Part shown: positions 45,134 to 57,469 of the stretch, piece by piece | Layout: each line of letters opens with the position of its first letter | Position numbering within the stretch: position 1 is the stretch's first letter | NCBI GenBank assembly: GCA_002900995.3 | Contig: CM035307.1 | Span: forward strand, 4,243,105 to 4,307,104 | DNA length: 64,000 bases | Direction: 5' to 3' | Source: Ganoderma boninense | Taxonomy: Eukaryota > Basidiomycota > Agaricomycetes > Polyporales > Polyporaceae | The notes under the pieces: generated by a model | Database searches by the model: none | Told to the model about the DNA's origin: nothing | What the model saw: the letters and a program-made list of their open reading frames with translations, nothing else | Translations under genes and position numbers: made by a program

Positions 45134-46800
45134 TTCTAGGACGTTATGATAAAGATAAGACGAAGCGCAAAGAATGAGTGGTGAGCCTAGATGGGCAGAA
45201 GCCGACTAGCGGACTTCAGAACGTGAACGCGAAAGCAGTAAGGAAAAGGAGGGGGTTGATTTTTGTCGATCCCTACCCCTCCGTCTTAAATACTTGCTGA
45301 ACAAAGGCATGTGCGTCAATAGAACAAAGAGGATGCCCGTCGAAATAGACGGGAATAGCGTGGTTCAAGCAGCGGTGGCAGTGTTGAACCCAGCCCCAGC
45401 AGCATTGTAAACATAGCGGGCCAAGCGTGACGATTCGCCCAGGGAGATTGAGCCGCTTTGCGTGCCTTCAAGATTCCTCTCCCGGGCGCCGTTGTCGTCC
45501 TCATTCTCTTCAGGGACTCGGAAATAGTATGGATACGTTAAATGGCCCCAAATTTTCTCGAAAATATCCTCACTTGAACCATTATGCATTATGCCTTGCC
45601 TGATGTGATATTAATCAAACTTTGATGTATACCGGGTCTACCTCCCGAGTCTTAGGTCCTGGAGGGGAGATCGCAGCTTCAATGACAACCGGCGGTTCCC
45701 GAATCTACCGGTAGCTTGAAGGATGTAAATTATTGCTACGAGAACAACGCACGTACCACAAGACTCGGATGGCATTGTAAAACCCACGAGCCACAGTCCA
45801 CCGCCATGATCGCAGGTCGCGGATCGACTTGTGAATGATCGTTGGTTATTCATTGATAATGGGAGTGCGGTATGCCCAGACGTAGAAGCAGCTTAGTGTT
45901 TAATAAAGGAGCCAATAGAGCGACGCTAGACAGAGCTCCAAGCTGTACACGAGGGAAGAGGAAGGAAACAAAAAAAGATCAAGCGGGCATCTGTACAACA
46001 GCAGACTTGCTGTGGCAGTGCATTTGAAGCGCCAACGCGTGTTCGAACCCGCCCGAGGGTGGTATCGGAAAACCAAAGAGGTTCTCACAAGAGCTTATAT
46101 AGGCGGGCAAGGCAAACTAATGTCAACAATGTATAAAGTTTGTAACATTCTGGTAGAGGGGTATACAATTCAATATATTCCTAGGTAGGCTTGGTGAACG
46201 GGTGACTGGCGTAGTTGAGAGAAGCAGACTGACTTCGATACTTTCGCAGACGAATACCTGACAGTGATCAGAATGGTGCCTCTGATATTGCACCTATGGC
46301 ATGTACCTTACCAGCCTTGTGCCACTCTGATAATGGCCGTATAATGGGCAGCTTATTGGCGAATCCAGATCAACCCTATCTCGGCATACCGGGCTCACGG
46401 AAGTCTTCCGATGATCCTTTATTATTGTCTGCGTCCCTGTGGGCCCGGGCAGCGAGGTTAGACCACACATATCGACACACAGAAGACGTTAGGAGCCGGC
46501 CCCGAATTAAGTTCCATTACTACTAATCGCTACACATACTAGAAACTCGTTCGTAGGTTGTCATCGAACATTAATAAATAACGAAGCTAGAGGTATGCAG
46601 TGGTCTCCGGGTATGATCGTCGAGAGTCGTGATTCATGAATCGTGAATCTCAGCTTGAGTCCGAGTCCAAGTCCGAGTGGTCGCCATCCCCGATCAACGG
46701 GGATGGAATCGGAAGTTGGGACTCGGACGAGTGCGCCCAGCGCTCGCTCGTATCCTAGTGCAGAGGGGAGAGAAGGAAGCATGCAGGGATGCGAGTACGC
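45134..46800. other. Intergenic region between the GH18 copies
   Basis: No gene supported in 1.67 kb. The first bases upstream of the ATG (about 45136-45162) carry a 25-base stretch also present upstream of GH18-2. A degenerate copy of the inverted repeat lies at about 45440-45583, listed separately. Confidence 0.35.
45440..45583. repeat. Second, diverged copy of the hairpin repeat
   Basis: About 65 bases at 45519-45583 align with 25226-25290 (shared ggaaat.gtatgga, taa.tggccc, atcctcact / tcctcact and accatt). Weaker similarity continues over the spacer (gtgccttc...gat) to about 45460. The left arm is strongly eroded. Confidence 0.5.
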
Positions 46801-47942
46801 TTAGAATGCACCGCCCTTCGCGGACTGGATCCAGGCCGCGTCGGCGTGGGGGAACTGCGAGCACACATCGTCAGCTATCAATCGAGGGAGGAAAGGCTCG
46901 GAGAGGACGCACCTGCCAGACCATGACGCCGCCCTTCCAGCCCTTGGCCTTGGCCTGCTTCACGCACGTGCCGAGCGTGGCGGGGGCCATGAAGCCGTTG
47001 GACGCGTCTGCGGCGGTCGCGGGCTTGCCGATGACGAGCTTGTCGAGCGGGATGCCGTTCTTGGGGATCTCGAAGAGCGACGTGCCCGGGAAGGCGCCGC
47101 CCGAGCTCGTGAGGAGCCCCGCGCAGTCCGCGTACAGACCCTGGTTGTAGAACTGCACGTTGTACTGTCGACGAATGGCATGTGATGTTAGAAGCCGCAC
47201 ACGTGGGAGAGGAAGAAGAGGAAAGCGTACCCAGTCGATGAGCGAGCCGACGTTCTTGTTGATCTTGACGTACGCGCCCCCCGCGAACTGATGGTTGGGG
47301 CCGAGCCAGGGCGCGAGCGGCGCGTGGCTCAGGATGTACTGGCCCTTGGGGAGTGTCTTGCGGAGCGTCGTCGTGAAGTCCGACACCCACTTCTCCGCCG
47401 CGCCGTCGCCCTTGTTCATCGCCGTGAGGTCCTCGTAGTCGACGTCAATCCCGTCGAGGCCGTTGCTCTTGACCCACTGCGCCATCGTGTTCGCAGTGCT
47501 GACGGCGTTCGCGCCGGAGGTCGTGGGCAGGTCTGTCGCGCCGAAGGCGGAGGCGACGATCTTGATGCCGGCCTTGTGGTACTCGTTCTTCTTGGACGTC
47601 TTTTGTGCGGCGGGGAGCGCGGCCCAGTTGTTTGCCTGGTCGACGGCGCCCTTGAGCGTGAGGAAGGACAGAGCGACGACGTTGTAGCCCTGATGAACGG
47701 CATGTGTTAGGCAGGTAATAGGTGAGTGAGGACATGATGAGACGTACCTTGAGCGTGGATGCGGCGGGGAGGGCGCCTGTCACCCAGTTGTCGGAGTAGA
47801 TGACGAAGCGGGAGGTGGGAGCGACGGCGCGGGCGGAGATGGAGGAGACATCGCCATCGGCAGGGGCGGGGGCGGCGAAGCCAGTGGAAGCCAGCGCGAG
47901 GGCGGCGAAGACAGCAGTGATCATACGGGTGGAGGAGAACAT
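46801..47942 (-). CDS. GH18 secreted chitinase-like hydrolase, copy 2
   Basis: Four phase-0 exons (47942-47748, 47689-47231, 47164-46913, 46854-46801) give 319 aa. Exons 2, 3 and 4 have exactly the lengths of copy 1 (459, 252 and 54 nt). Signal peptide MFSSTRMITAVFAALALAST. The catalytic motif LDGIDVDYE is intact, Glu near 151. Most of the protein matches copy 1, including SSGGAFPG-S/T-SLFEIPKNGI and WIQSAKGGAF. Differences are mainly Lys-for-neutral changes (QKTSKKNEYHKAG, TCVKQAKAKGWKGG), making copy 2 more basic. A TATAAAATA near 48103-48111 lies about 165 bases upstream of the ATG. The exact substrate is not readable. Confidence 0.93.
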
Positions 47943-50913
47943 CTCTAGGACGTTATGATAAAGATAAGACAACAACGAAAGAAGAAGAGCGAGTGAGTAG
48001 GTGAAGAAGAACAAAAGCCGACTAGCGGACTTGAGAATGCGAAGACGAAAAGTAGCAAAGGAGGAGCGGGGAGCTGAGGTTCATCCAGCCCCACCTCCCC
48101 ATATTTTATACTCGCCCGGGCTCGAGCTCCTCGCAAGCAGTACTGGTGCATGCGCCCAGAATCGGACTCGGACTCAGAGGCAGCACACTCGAGACGCTGC
48201 CGACGACTCGCGAGTCGCCAGACGATGCATTGCCCAAGACAAAGCTCCTCGCATCATGTGGGCCGATGCGTCTGCGGAGATCGCACATGGAGGGCGCATC
48301 GCTCAGAGCACCACAGGTGATGAGCTGGAACACTCTGGACGGTCGAGCGGAGGCGGCGCGCCTGCTGTGACGCTTCGGGACTCTTGCGCCTGGTGGGCTC
48401 GACCCCCTAGGGCCTACGGCCAGTGAGGCGGCCCCGCGTGGCATGATCCTGGTGTATCAGAGTGGGCCGGCCAAGTCTGTTTTGGGATCACGAAACCCAA
48501 GGAGTGAGACGCACCGCATGGGTTCTATGATCCACACAGTCCATGGCATGGAGTACCAACTGCCCCTCGGCCTCCGGCCGCGTACTGCGACCTCGGTAGT
48601 TCTCTTCGGAGGAGGAGGGACGTGATGTCGCGCACGCTGAAGCAGAAGCTTCCTGCAGTGACCATGCAGGCACCATATTGCGGAGGCGGCAGCTCGCGAT
48701 GCTGCCATGCAGGACGCCGGAGTGATTGCTGTGCGAATTGATAGTGTCAGCGCTATGGCTGCGGTAGCCTTGAAACTCTCCAAGATCATACAAACGCCAA
48801 GACCAGGCCGCCTTGCAATGACGAATGCGTTGCCTTGCTGTGAGTGGCGAGCTTTTGCCACGCAGGAGAGGGCCACAGTCGGAGACGTTTCGAATGCTTT
48901 GTCGAATTAATTGCCAGAGTCGGTGTTCTGCAACACAGAGAGAAAAGTAAGGGCGGCTCGCATGCAAGATGAGACTAGAATGAACTGCTGGGGCAGAACT
49001 TGCCACCGCGACTCGGACTCGGACTCTCGGAGTTGAATGCCGCCACTCCCGGAGCGCGGGTGGCTCAGGCTGTGTACTTAGTTTGATCCCCAACCCGGCA
49101 CAGCTTGATCCTTCAAGGCACAGCGTCTGATCCGAATGCCATCGACGATTTCCACCGCGGATAGCAGAAGATGGACCGCAAGTCGGCCAGAATTCGCCTC
49201 GCGCTCAGGCTACGTCCCGATGGTCGCTGTCCGCCGACGTTGCTCAATGGCCCGGCCAGGCATCCCAAATATCTGTCCCATCAGTGTGCAAGCAATCGTC
49301 CGAGTGCGTCTATCGTGATGTTACATCCGGCAGTGGTGCTTCCAGACCACCTCCGTTTCACCCAGCACGAGTACCTATGCACAGCCGGCGGCCCGTTGGA
49401 GCTTAATGATAATGCCAACCGTGACAAAGCTGCACAGCGCGCGAGTTGTTCGTGCTCCAATTCCCCGCCGACCCCGTGTTAGCCATAACAAACCAGACGG
49501 GCCCGTTGGGTAATGCTCTGCATGGAGGCGTTGAAGACGGTGCCTCCGCAGCGCGCCGACTGTACGTGCTGCGCCTTGCCAGTGAATGGGACGATGGGTG
49601 AACATGAGCTGTCGTCAACGATAGCGCGGGTGGGGCTAGAGAAGTGAAACTAGTGTTACTTCAGCGCTCCGATCTGACGGCTTGTATAAGCGAAGCTTAT
49701 GAAGTACTAGCTGCTCTTGAAACTGGTCGCATGGTACAAGAGCAATGCCCTAGTGGAGCTCGCTGCGTTCTATGGCCGAAAGCGCCCACTGCCCAGGTGT
49801 GTCGGTCACACCTGGGACGCCGCCACACAAAACACACCGGTCGTGGCATCAATGCCCACAAATACCGGTAATGTGGTCGGGGGACTCTGTTAATGACGAC
49901 ACACCCCACAGAATACGGCCGCCAGCCAATGTGGCACCTATGGTGACTAAAACTTGACCGGGGGGTCGAAATGGCAGCATGAAACGGCTCTTCAACCATG
50001 AAGAGGCGTGTCAACGTGATGATGCTAGGATATAATGGGGAAACATGCCGCCAACGCATACAGTCTCACACACATAAAATGGCACTCACAGCGTGAACAC
50101 CCGATCCAGTACGATAAGGCCCTAAGGGGGAAAGCAACGGTTGCACCGCCCATTAGCCTGTTGTTTACGGTGCGGCGCAGCGTAGCATAGTTAGCGTCGC
50201 TCGAAAAAAGTATTGAGGACTCTTGGAAGGCAGTCTTCAGTGCGCCCGTTGGACCCTAGAGGCGTGCAGTGACTTCAAGAATCTGAACAACGTGCAACGG
50301 GTGGTCAGCATTATAATGTGAGATATGTCTGGCATTATGGTATACTGTTACTTCCAATATGTTAATTTATCGTAAATAACGTGAAGACGTACTTTCATGA
50401 GCGTTGAGCAACACGGAAAAGGAGGCGAAAAACTTCCAACTGCGCCGCCAACTCAGAACTTGGGCGTCTGTATTACCGTTTCAGGCTGCTGGTTCTCCGG
50501 GCCGGGTATCCGCTATCGTCATGCAGCCCCCGCAGCAGCCTGGTTCACAGCTTCTTCTTGGACGACTCGTCGTTCCCCTGATACATCCACTCTCCTTTTT
50601 TTCTAGGTTGAAGAATGAGTCAAAAAGAGGGAAATTAGCAGATGAGTTAAGAAAAATGATATATCCAAAGCAGAAACTTCTGCCTCAACAACGTATCCGA
50701 GTCGTCTGGCACCGCACTACTGTACTTAACTTAGTTAGCTACAGATTCAAATAAAGCATGAAAAGTTCTTGATTGTCAGATAAAGCCCAGACTAGCACAC
50801 CTAGCCCTCTCTAGATAGGTTCGCATGTGGTGTGAAAAGCACACGTCTCTGGACTTGTCTACGACAAGCCGCCCTCAACGGATCGGCGGAGCTTCCCGCG
50901 TCGTCCTATAAAC
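47943..50913. other. 3 kb intergenic region
   Basis: No coding region could be supported. 47945-47972 repeats the GH18-1 leader sequence. Open frames of up to 200 codons on the minus strand near 48488-49093 show no motif and are overlapped by frames on the other strand. AT-rich around 50300-50760. I saw no tRNA or transposase. Confidence 0.35.
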
Positions 50914-52396
50914 TCACACAAACATCCACGAGTCCTCCCGCATCTCCATGTCCTGCTTGCGCACCAAGCGCATCCCGTCCGCGCTCAGCGCGACCGAGAC
51001 GTACGGGATGATCGTGTGGCGGTACACGATGCGCACCACGCAGTCGTCCCACCCGCGGAGCACCTGCAGCGCCGTCCTGTTTAGGAACTCGTGCCACGCC
51101 GCAGCGACAGCCATGTCGACTGCGTGTGCCTGTGGGCGCGCGTAGGATAGCGCGAGCGTGAAGCGGGACCGCCGTTGTTGCGTGCCGGAGCAGGAGTCCG
51201 TGCCCACGGGGTCGAGCCTTTGACGTGGGGTGGTGAAGGCGATGGGGTGTTTGTTGATATACGGCTTGACTCTCTGAGGATGGAAGTAGCGATTGGTCAG
51301 GGCGCGAATGCTATGATGACGAATGGCGAACGAGTGAGTCGGACACGTACATGTTCCATATCAAGCTGCAGTAGTCGCAAGCGCGGAAACTTGCGCGCGA
51401 GCTCGTCCAAGGTCACAGGTTCGGAATGCTGGGACGCGAACGGGGCACAATGCGAGATGCGCAGGCTCACCAGCCGTCTCCCCATCAGCCGCGCGATGTG
51501 GAACAGCCCCGCGGGGTGCAGCGACGTGGCGTGCAAGTGCGTGAGCGACGCCGGCACCGCGCAGTTGTCGTGCAGGAGCCACGAGCGGCACGCGAGGGCG
51601 CGGAGCGACGCGAGCGTCTGTAGGCTGGACGTCGGGCGGTCGTAGTGGGAGCCATTGAACTCGAGCTCCTCGAGGCGCAGGTGCTCCGTGACGAAGCGCA
51701 GCGACTGCGGCTGGGCGGTGAGGGCACCGGCCGTCGCGAAGCCGCGGAGGCGGGGAAAGCGCAGGCCCAGGATCGCTTTGAGCGTCTGTTTGTCGTGCGG
51801 CCCCAGCGAGATGTTGAGCGTGAGGTACTCGAGGTTGCGGAGGGATTGGAGGACAGGGGGGAGGGCGTGCAAGGGACTGCCGTATGTGTTCTTGATCGCT
51901 ATGAGGTGGAAGCCGACGACGAGCGTGGCGCGGCGAGGGTCCGCGAGGACCGATTCGCAGAAGCGGGAGATGGCGGGGTCGCAGTCGAAGGTGACGGTGT
52001 GGTATAGGCGGGCTTCTGCCTCGTGGCCGAATGTGCGGGACACCTGGGTGAGCGCTGCGAGAGTTGCCTTGTCTGCGATGTGGCTCAGGATCGTGAGCCA
52101 CAGCTCGACGGGAAGATCCATCCTGAACTCCGGCTCGTCTGAAGGGGAGGCTGCAGCGGGCGTGTTGTCTATAATGACGCTGAATTAGTGAAACGCCACG
52201 TCTCTCGTCCTAGCATGATGCACCACGTACCTACAGGCAGAGCGATACTCGAGCGATCAACCTGATGATCGTGGCCGAGAGGCCTCACGCATCCCCGCAC
52301 CGTTGCCATGTGGTGCATTGAAATCCGCTTGAGGCGAGCGATGAAGGCAGACCTTGAAGCCTTCGTAGGTTGGGACCTAAACGACATGGCGTGCAA
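50914..52396 (-). CDS. F-box protein E
   Basis: Three exons (52396-52231, 52168-51351, 51273-50914) give about 447 aa; ATG at 52387 is an alternative start. Phases are 1 and 0, as in the family. The leader is longer than in other members. The F-box DLPVELWLTILSHIADKATL ... VSRTFGHEAEARLYH begins near residue 75. Leucine-rich segments follow (ALPPVLQSLRNLEYLTLNIS, FPRLRGFATAG, LTHLHATSL, LVSLRISHC) up to LLQLDMEH. Exon 3 holds VKPYINKHP, RFTLALSYA, WHEFLNRTALQVLRGWDDCV, VRIVYRHTIIP and a final DSWMFV. It is intact and tandem with F-box F, 490 bases away in the same orientation. Inferred SCF adaptor. Confidence 0.87.
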
Positions 52397-52883
52397 AACT
52401 GAAAGAAGTGTGTGCGCGCGCGGTGTCGACTGTGGATATATAGTAAGTTACAGCGGACCCATCTACAAGCGAGTCAGTGCTGTAGCCGATGTCAACCTAC
52501 GAGATCGCCTGGTTACCACGACGCAGTGGCGAAAGCGCAGCCGTTACCGTCCATGCATTCAAGCAGCTTGATTGCAGTCAAGGCAGTTCTGGCGCAGAGC
52601 GCGCCGACTGACGTCAGCGTTCGCGCGCGACCGCATAAAGTCCGGGTCCAAACCCCTGGAGCAGCAGATTCAAAGCCAGCTGTAAAGGTGTGTAGACGGT
52701 TGAATGACGGGGTAAGAGGGACCCGTTACAAAAGGTCTAGGGTCAAGTGGTACTTGGATTATAACCTGATACGTGACATGCCTTTTTCAGCTCAACGGGC
52801 AGCATCCTGAAGTCGACAACTCTGAACTCACCGGAACCCGAACACAATAAGTCTGCACTGCAACGTCCTGCCTCAGTCTAAGC
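52397..52883. other. Intergenic stretch between F-box E and F
   Basis: About 490 bases. It should hold the F-box E promoter and the F-box F 3' end. No other feature seen. Confidence 0.25.
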
Positions 52884-54303
52884 TCATATGAGCTTCCACT
52901 CCTCGTCCTGCATCCCTCTCTCCTCTCTGTACATAGCGCTCGCCCCATCCTCCCCCAGCGCCACGGACCTCCATGGGGCGGTGGTGTGCCGATACGCGAC
53001 GCGTTCAACGTAGTCGCCCCAGTCGTGGAGGACGGTGAGTGCTGTCTCCTTGAGGAACACATCCCACTCGATGGGAGCAATATTCATGTCCACGCGCGAG
53101 GACCACGGACGTCTGCCGCACACCCACGCGATGGTGAGGCGTTCCTCGCGGCGTGTCTGTGGCCGCCCGTCCTTTGCAAACTCAGGACGTTCAGCAGTGC
53201 AGTTCACGATATGCTTGCTGATGTAGGGCACGGCCACCTGTAAGGGAGGACACAGAGTAAAATGATCAACTTGAGAGGTAACAGTGTCCTCTATGCCAGA
53301 ACGAAACATACCAGATGCACGTCAAGTTGCAAGAAGCGCAAGCGCGGGAACAGCCCGACGAGCTCGTCCAGCCTGACGGCATGCGGCCCGGCGCGCTGCT
53401 CGGGGTGGTACGCAAAGCGCTCGGACACGCGCAGGCTGACGAGCTGGGCGCCCAGCAGGCGCGCGATGCGCGGGAGCTCCCCGGGCTCCAAGTCCAGGTC
53501 GCGCGCGTGGAAGTGCACGAGGGTGGGCGGGACGGCGAAGCGGTCGTGGAGGAACCACGGCCCGCACGCGAGCGCGCGGAGGGCGGGGAAGCGGAGGGCG
53601 GCGAGCGCGTCGGACGCGGTGCGGACGTGCGAGACGGGGCTGAAGCCGAAGTCGAGGTCGGCGAGCAGCGGGTGCGCGCGGAGGAACGCGAGCCCCGTCG
53701 GGAAGACGTAGACGGAGAGGTTCGTGGCGAAGGCGCGCAGGTGCGGGAAGCGCAGGCCGACGAGCTGCTGGAAGACGGAGAGGTTCGCGCCGGCGATGCC
53801 GCTGCGCTCGAGGCCGTCGGCGAGGCGGAGGGTGAGGGAGGAGAGGTTGCGGAGGGAGGAGAGGGTGGTGAGGAGGAGACGGGAGGTGTGCCCGCCGTGC
53901 AGTATCTGGCCGCTGATGTCGGGGAGGTGGAGGCTCGTGACGAGGGTCGTGAGGTGTGGGGAGGAAGAGAGTGAGATGCAGAAGCGGACGACGACGGGCT
54001 CGCGGGATAGCGTGACGGCCTGGTAGAGATATCCTTCCGTCATGTCGTGGAATGCGCGATTGACTCGCATCAGGGCGGAAAGCGTCGCTGTATCGTCGAC
54101 ATGGCCAATAATTTCCATCCATAACTCCGGAGGGAATGCGATTGGAAGCAGCTGTGGCGGAGGTTCAGAAAGATGCACTGAGTATCCAAATTGAAACGTG
54201 GCATCAGTCTTTCGATAACATATTCATTTATTGAAGGACGGCTTCGGGACGGCGTACAATTATTCCTGTCGGAAGGATTCGGGTCCTTCACATAGATTGC
54301 CAT
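52884..54303 (-). CDS. F-box protein F
   Basis: Three exons (54303-54258, 54177-53312, 53237-52884) give about 421 aa; exon 1 is less certain but restores the phase-1 junction seen in the family. The F-box is FPPELWMEIIGHVDDTATLS ... VNRAFHDMTEGYLYQ. Repeat-like segments include LSSLRNLSSLTLRLA, FPHLRAFATNL, FPALRALACGPW, LVHFHARDL and LVSLRVSERF, then FLQLDVHL. Exon 3 holds VPYISKHIV, RREERLTIAWV, WDVFLKETALTVLHDWGDYV, ERVAYRHTTAP and the final DEEWKLI. It is very GC-rich in exon 2, which produces long spurious frames on the plus strand. It is intact and its targets are unknown. Confidence 0.86.
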
Positions 54304-54846
54304 TGGGATTTGGTACGCCAGGGAGTTGAGCTTCAAGACCCTTCCGGATCTTTCACAACTCCAGACCTACAGGTTTCACGAAGCAAACCCTGTCTAGCCC
54401 GAGACTTATGTTCCAGCTGCGCGGAACAAGCACTGGTAGCAGGTCTTATCTGTGTTACGAAGTAGACGCGATCAGTGAACCGAGCGTACTTGGAGGTTAA
54501 CAAACTTGTGAGCATCCTTACCAGCACTATATGTGTGGTTCAATCGCACAGCTTGAAGATGGGCGACTTGAGTCGGTGGAGTCAACTTCATGAATCGCTC
54601 TACGCTGGCGGGCGGAGTGGTGATCGTACTTACTACTCCCACGCCCTACTTCGCGCTTCTTAGTTGACTAAACGAACTTCGCAATACAACTTTGGAAGCC
54701 GATAAGCTCGCGATACTTATCTCGATAAGGACAATTTGTAGGACGTCTTATCGCCTTTAGGCGCTCGCCGCTGCCCCACCCGTTAAACCCCCACAGCCCT
54801 CACCCTCAAACCCATCCAGCAAACGGTCCGAATCGCCTCGATTTTT
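54304..54846. other. Intergenic stretch
   Basis: About 540 bases with no supported gene, between the F-box F promoter and the 3' end of the carboxypeptidase gene. Confidence 0.25.
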
Positions 54847-57469
54847 TCAAGCAGAAGGAGAGTCGCGTTTGCCCAAGACGAACGCGATCGTCTGGAACGC
54901 AGCCCATGGCACGAATTCTGCATCCGCATTCATGGTCAGCCTCACAATCTTCAAGTTTCCACGCAATCAGTCGGTTAGACTTAGACTTACGAGGGGTCAT
55001 GTGTCCGCTATAGAAGAACTCAACATCTACGGAATCAAGAGGTGAGGCCACCACATTTAGGGCTGCGGGAGAACGGAGGAGAGAAAGAGGAGGATGCTCA
55101 CAGGTAAGGCCGCGCTCCGTGTGCATGTTCCCGAAGACACCCATGTTGTCCACGAGGAAGGTCTCGTCCTCGATGGGAGTTTGGAAGCCCTGCAGGCCGT
55201 TCCAGGTCATGTTTCTAAAAACCCGGTATCAGTATCTCCCACCCTGGCGGGAAAGACGAGCTCAGACGCACTGGATGGCGATCCTCGTCCCTTCCGCGAC
55301 AAGGATGAAGTCCTGCCAACGATTGTGATCAGCAAGTGAGGTTTGCAGGAAGCGAACTTGGAGGTGAGTACGCACCGCGAGACCGTGGACGATCGCGACC
55401 CGCTCGCTCTTCTCGATGACGTTCGGGAGCACGCTCAGAGTCGACGCGACGCTCTGGTCGTTCCCCGCGCCGCCCGTCGCGGGGTTGATATAGACGGGGC
55501 CGCCGCAGGTCTCCCAGCTAATGTGCGGAGCGTGGATAGCGTCTTGAACCTGGTGGATGCAGCAGATTAGTGAGGTATCGAGCGGGAGAGGCGGAAATGT
55601 CCACGTACGTCGGTCCTGGAAGGGAGCCTGTGAGTGAGTGGGGAAAGCGGGGCCATGATTTTTCAAAAAATAACGCACCGGTTGAAGTAGACGAACTGCT
55701 GAGTCGACCTTGGGAACCCGAGTACACTCCCTGAGGTCGGGTTCAGCGACGCGATCCGCTTGATGCTGAGGCTAACTCACAGAGGTTCGGGAACGTATCC
55801 GTCACCCGATACACGTCGAATACGGGGTTAATCCTGCCACGAGCCCTCAGCCCCCATCCTCAATTCAACGAAGATGTCAGTGCACGTACACGCCCACAGC
55901 GCGCTGGATCGGACTATGCATCCTGCACTCGGGCAGGACGCTGACGGCCCTTGTGACGTTGTTGATCGTCGCCCCCACTGGGAGCGGCAGCTGCCCCGCG
56001 GGCGGATAGGTGACGAAATCGTCCAGGTAGTCCGTGAAGCCACACGCATCCGAGATATTCTGCAGCTGCGCCATGAAGGTCGAGTTGAACGGGAACACGT
56101 TCTTGTTCGCCTGAACCGCGACGTTAGCATCGCACGTAGGCTGCAGCGAAGCTACTAGTAGCTGAAGCGTACCTGGACGAAGCGGAGTGCGGGGATCTCC
56201 TGCTGGACGAGGCCCCAGGTGAGCGAGGGGTCGGCGATCCAGATGCCTTTGAGGTGCAGGTCGGGGTTCGGGTGCTCGTACAGAAAGTTCGCGATGTACG
56301 GGACATCTACCGCTGGCCGTCAGAAAAGCCCTGAGCGAAGATCGTGCACCACAGCCTACAAAATCCGGCATACTGAAATAGAGTATCAGATATATTATTG
56401 CAAGTCGGGGACACGAGACGGATGACTGCACTCACACTCTCTCCGCTGACCCAGAAGTTGCTCCCCTTGAGCTCGCCGAAGACCTCCAGGAACTGCTCGA
56501 GGAACCCTGCGACTTGCGCTGCCAGCTCGTCGTCGTTGCTAATGCTCGGCTCTCCTTGGGAGAAGCCCGTCTAGCACACAGATCAGCATGGTGTTGCACG
56601 CCAACACAAGCTGTGGATAGAAAGACGTACCCCGACCGGCTGCTCAACCCAGAGGACGTTGGAGAGGTTAGTCCAGCTCCAGGGGTTTCTTGATTGAATG
56701 CGTTGAGTGTTCACCGGAACACTACATATGGCATGATGCAAAGACTTACGGCGTTGGTTCCGATTGGCCCCAGGACCAAGCTTTGAACGCATTAGTCCAA
56801 GAACACAGCTAGGATTAATAGTACGCACAAATGGGCCCGTTCTCTTGCAGGAAGCCTTCCAGAGAAGAGCATCCCGGACCACCTGCCGACGGCTGTAAAT
56901 GAGTTTGCGTTCTAGTAGGTCTCATGATGCGGCACGCACCGTTCGTCCAGAAGAGAAGGTCGTTCACGTTCGAGATGTCGTTCGTCGGCCAGAACCTTTG
57001 ATGACATCTCATTACCGCCACCCAAACTTGCAAGGTCGAAAGACATGGACGTACCAGAAGAAGAGCTTACGCGTCTCGTTTTTGGCACCCGAGATGGGCA
57101 TCAAGCCCGCCCACGACGGGCCCGCGTCGAAGTTCACTGCGGTTTGCATCCAGCATCAGCGATGTTACAGCCAGCCATGGGACCACTGCTTTACTCACCG
57201 TCAGGAATCTTCGTCCCGTCAACGAAGAACTCCTTCGCCCTCGGGTTGGAAAAGCTGATTGGGGACTCGCGTTTGGCGACGGTTCCGGGCGCAGCTCCGG
57301 CGGACGGCACGGATCCCAGGAAGTCGCGGAGGCGGTCGAGCTGCTCGCGCTGGATGTTCTGTGCTGCCTCCATGCCCTCCATAGCGCTCCCCGCGAACCT
57401 GGCGAGAACACCAGTCGCGGAAAGCAGGAGGGCGCTGAGCAGCAGCCTGAAAGTCGGACTTGAAGTCAT
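54847..57469 (-). CDS. Secreted serine carboxypeptidase (peptidase family S10)
   Basis: Removes C-terminal residues from peptides in vacuole or medium. I assemble 18 exons into about 532 aa with every phase closing. The signal peptide is MTSSPTFRLLLSALLLSATG. The family markers are in order: [40 protein letters not shown], the catalytic Ser in GESYAG near 229, the catalytic Asp in HGLAD near 448 and the catalytic His in SGHM near 506. Cys residues typical of S10 disulfides are present. Two microexons are required: 13 nt at 56372-56360 (TATGCC..., giving YAGF) and 7 nt at 55615-55609 (giving RTD within FNRTDVQ). An alternative upstream acceptor would make the latter 19 nt, still in frame. Substrate preference cannot be read. 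Confidence 0.93.

Noticed and set aside
46030..46050. tRNA-like gttcgaaccc
   Set aside because: Flanking bases do not pair as a T stem on either strand.
53315..53974. 219-codon plus-strand frame rich in Glu, Arg and Gly
   Set aside because: Antisense of F-box F exon 2, where strong GC bias removes stops.
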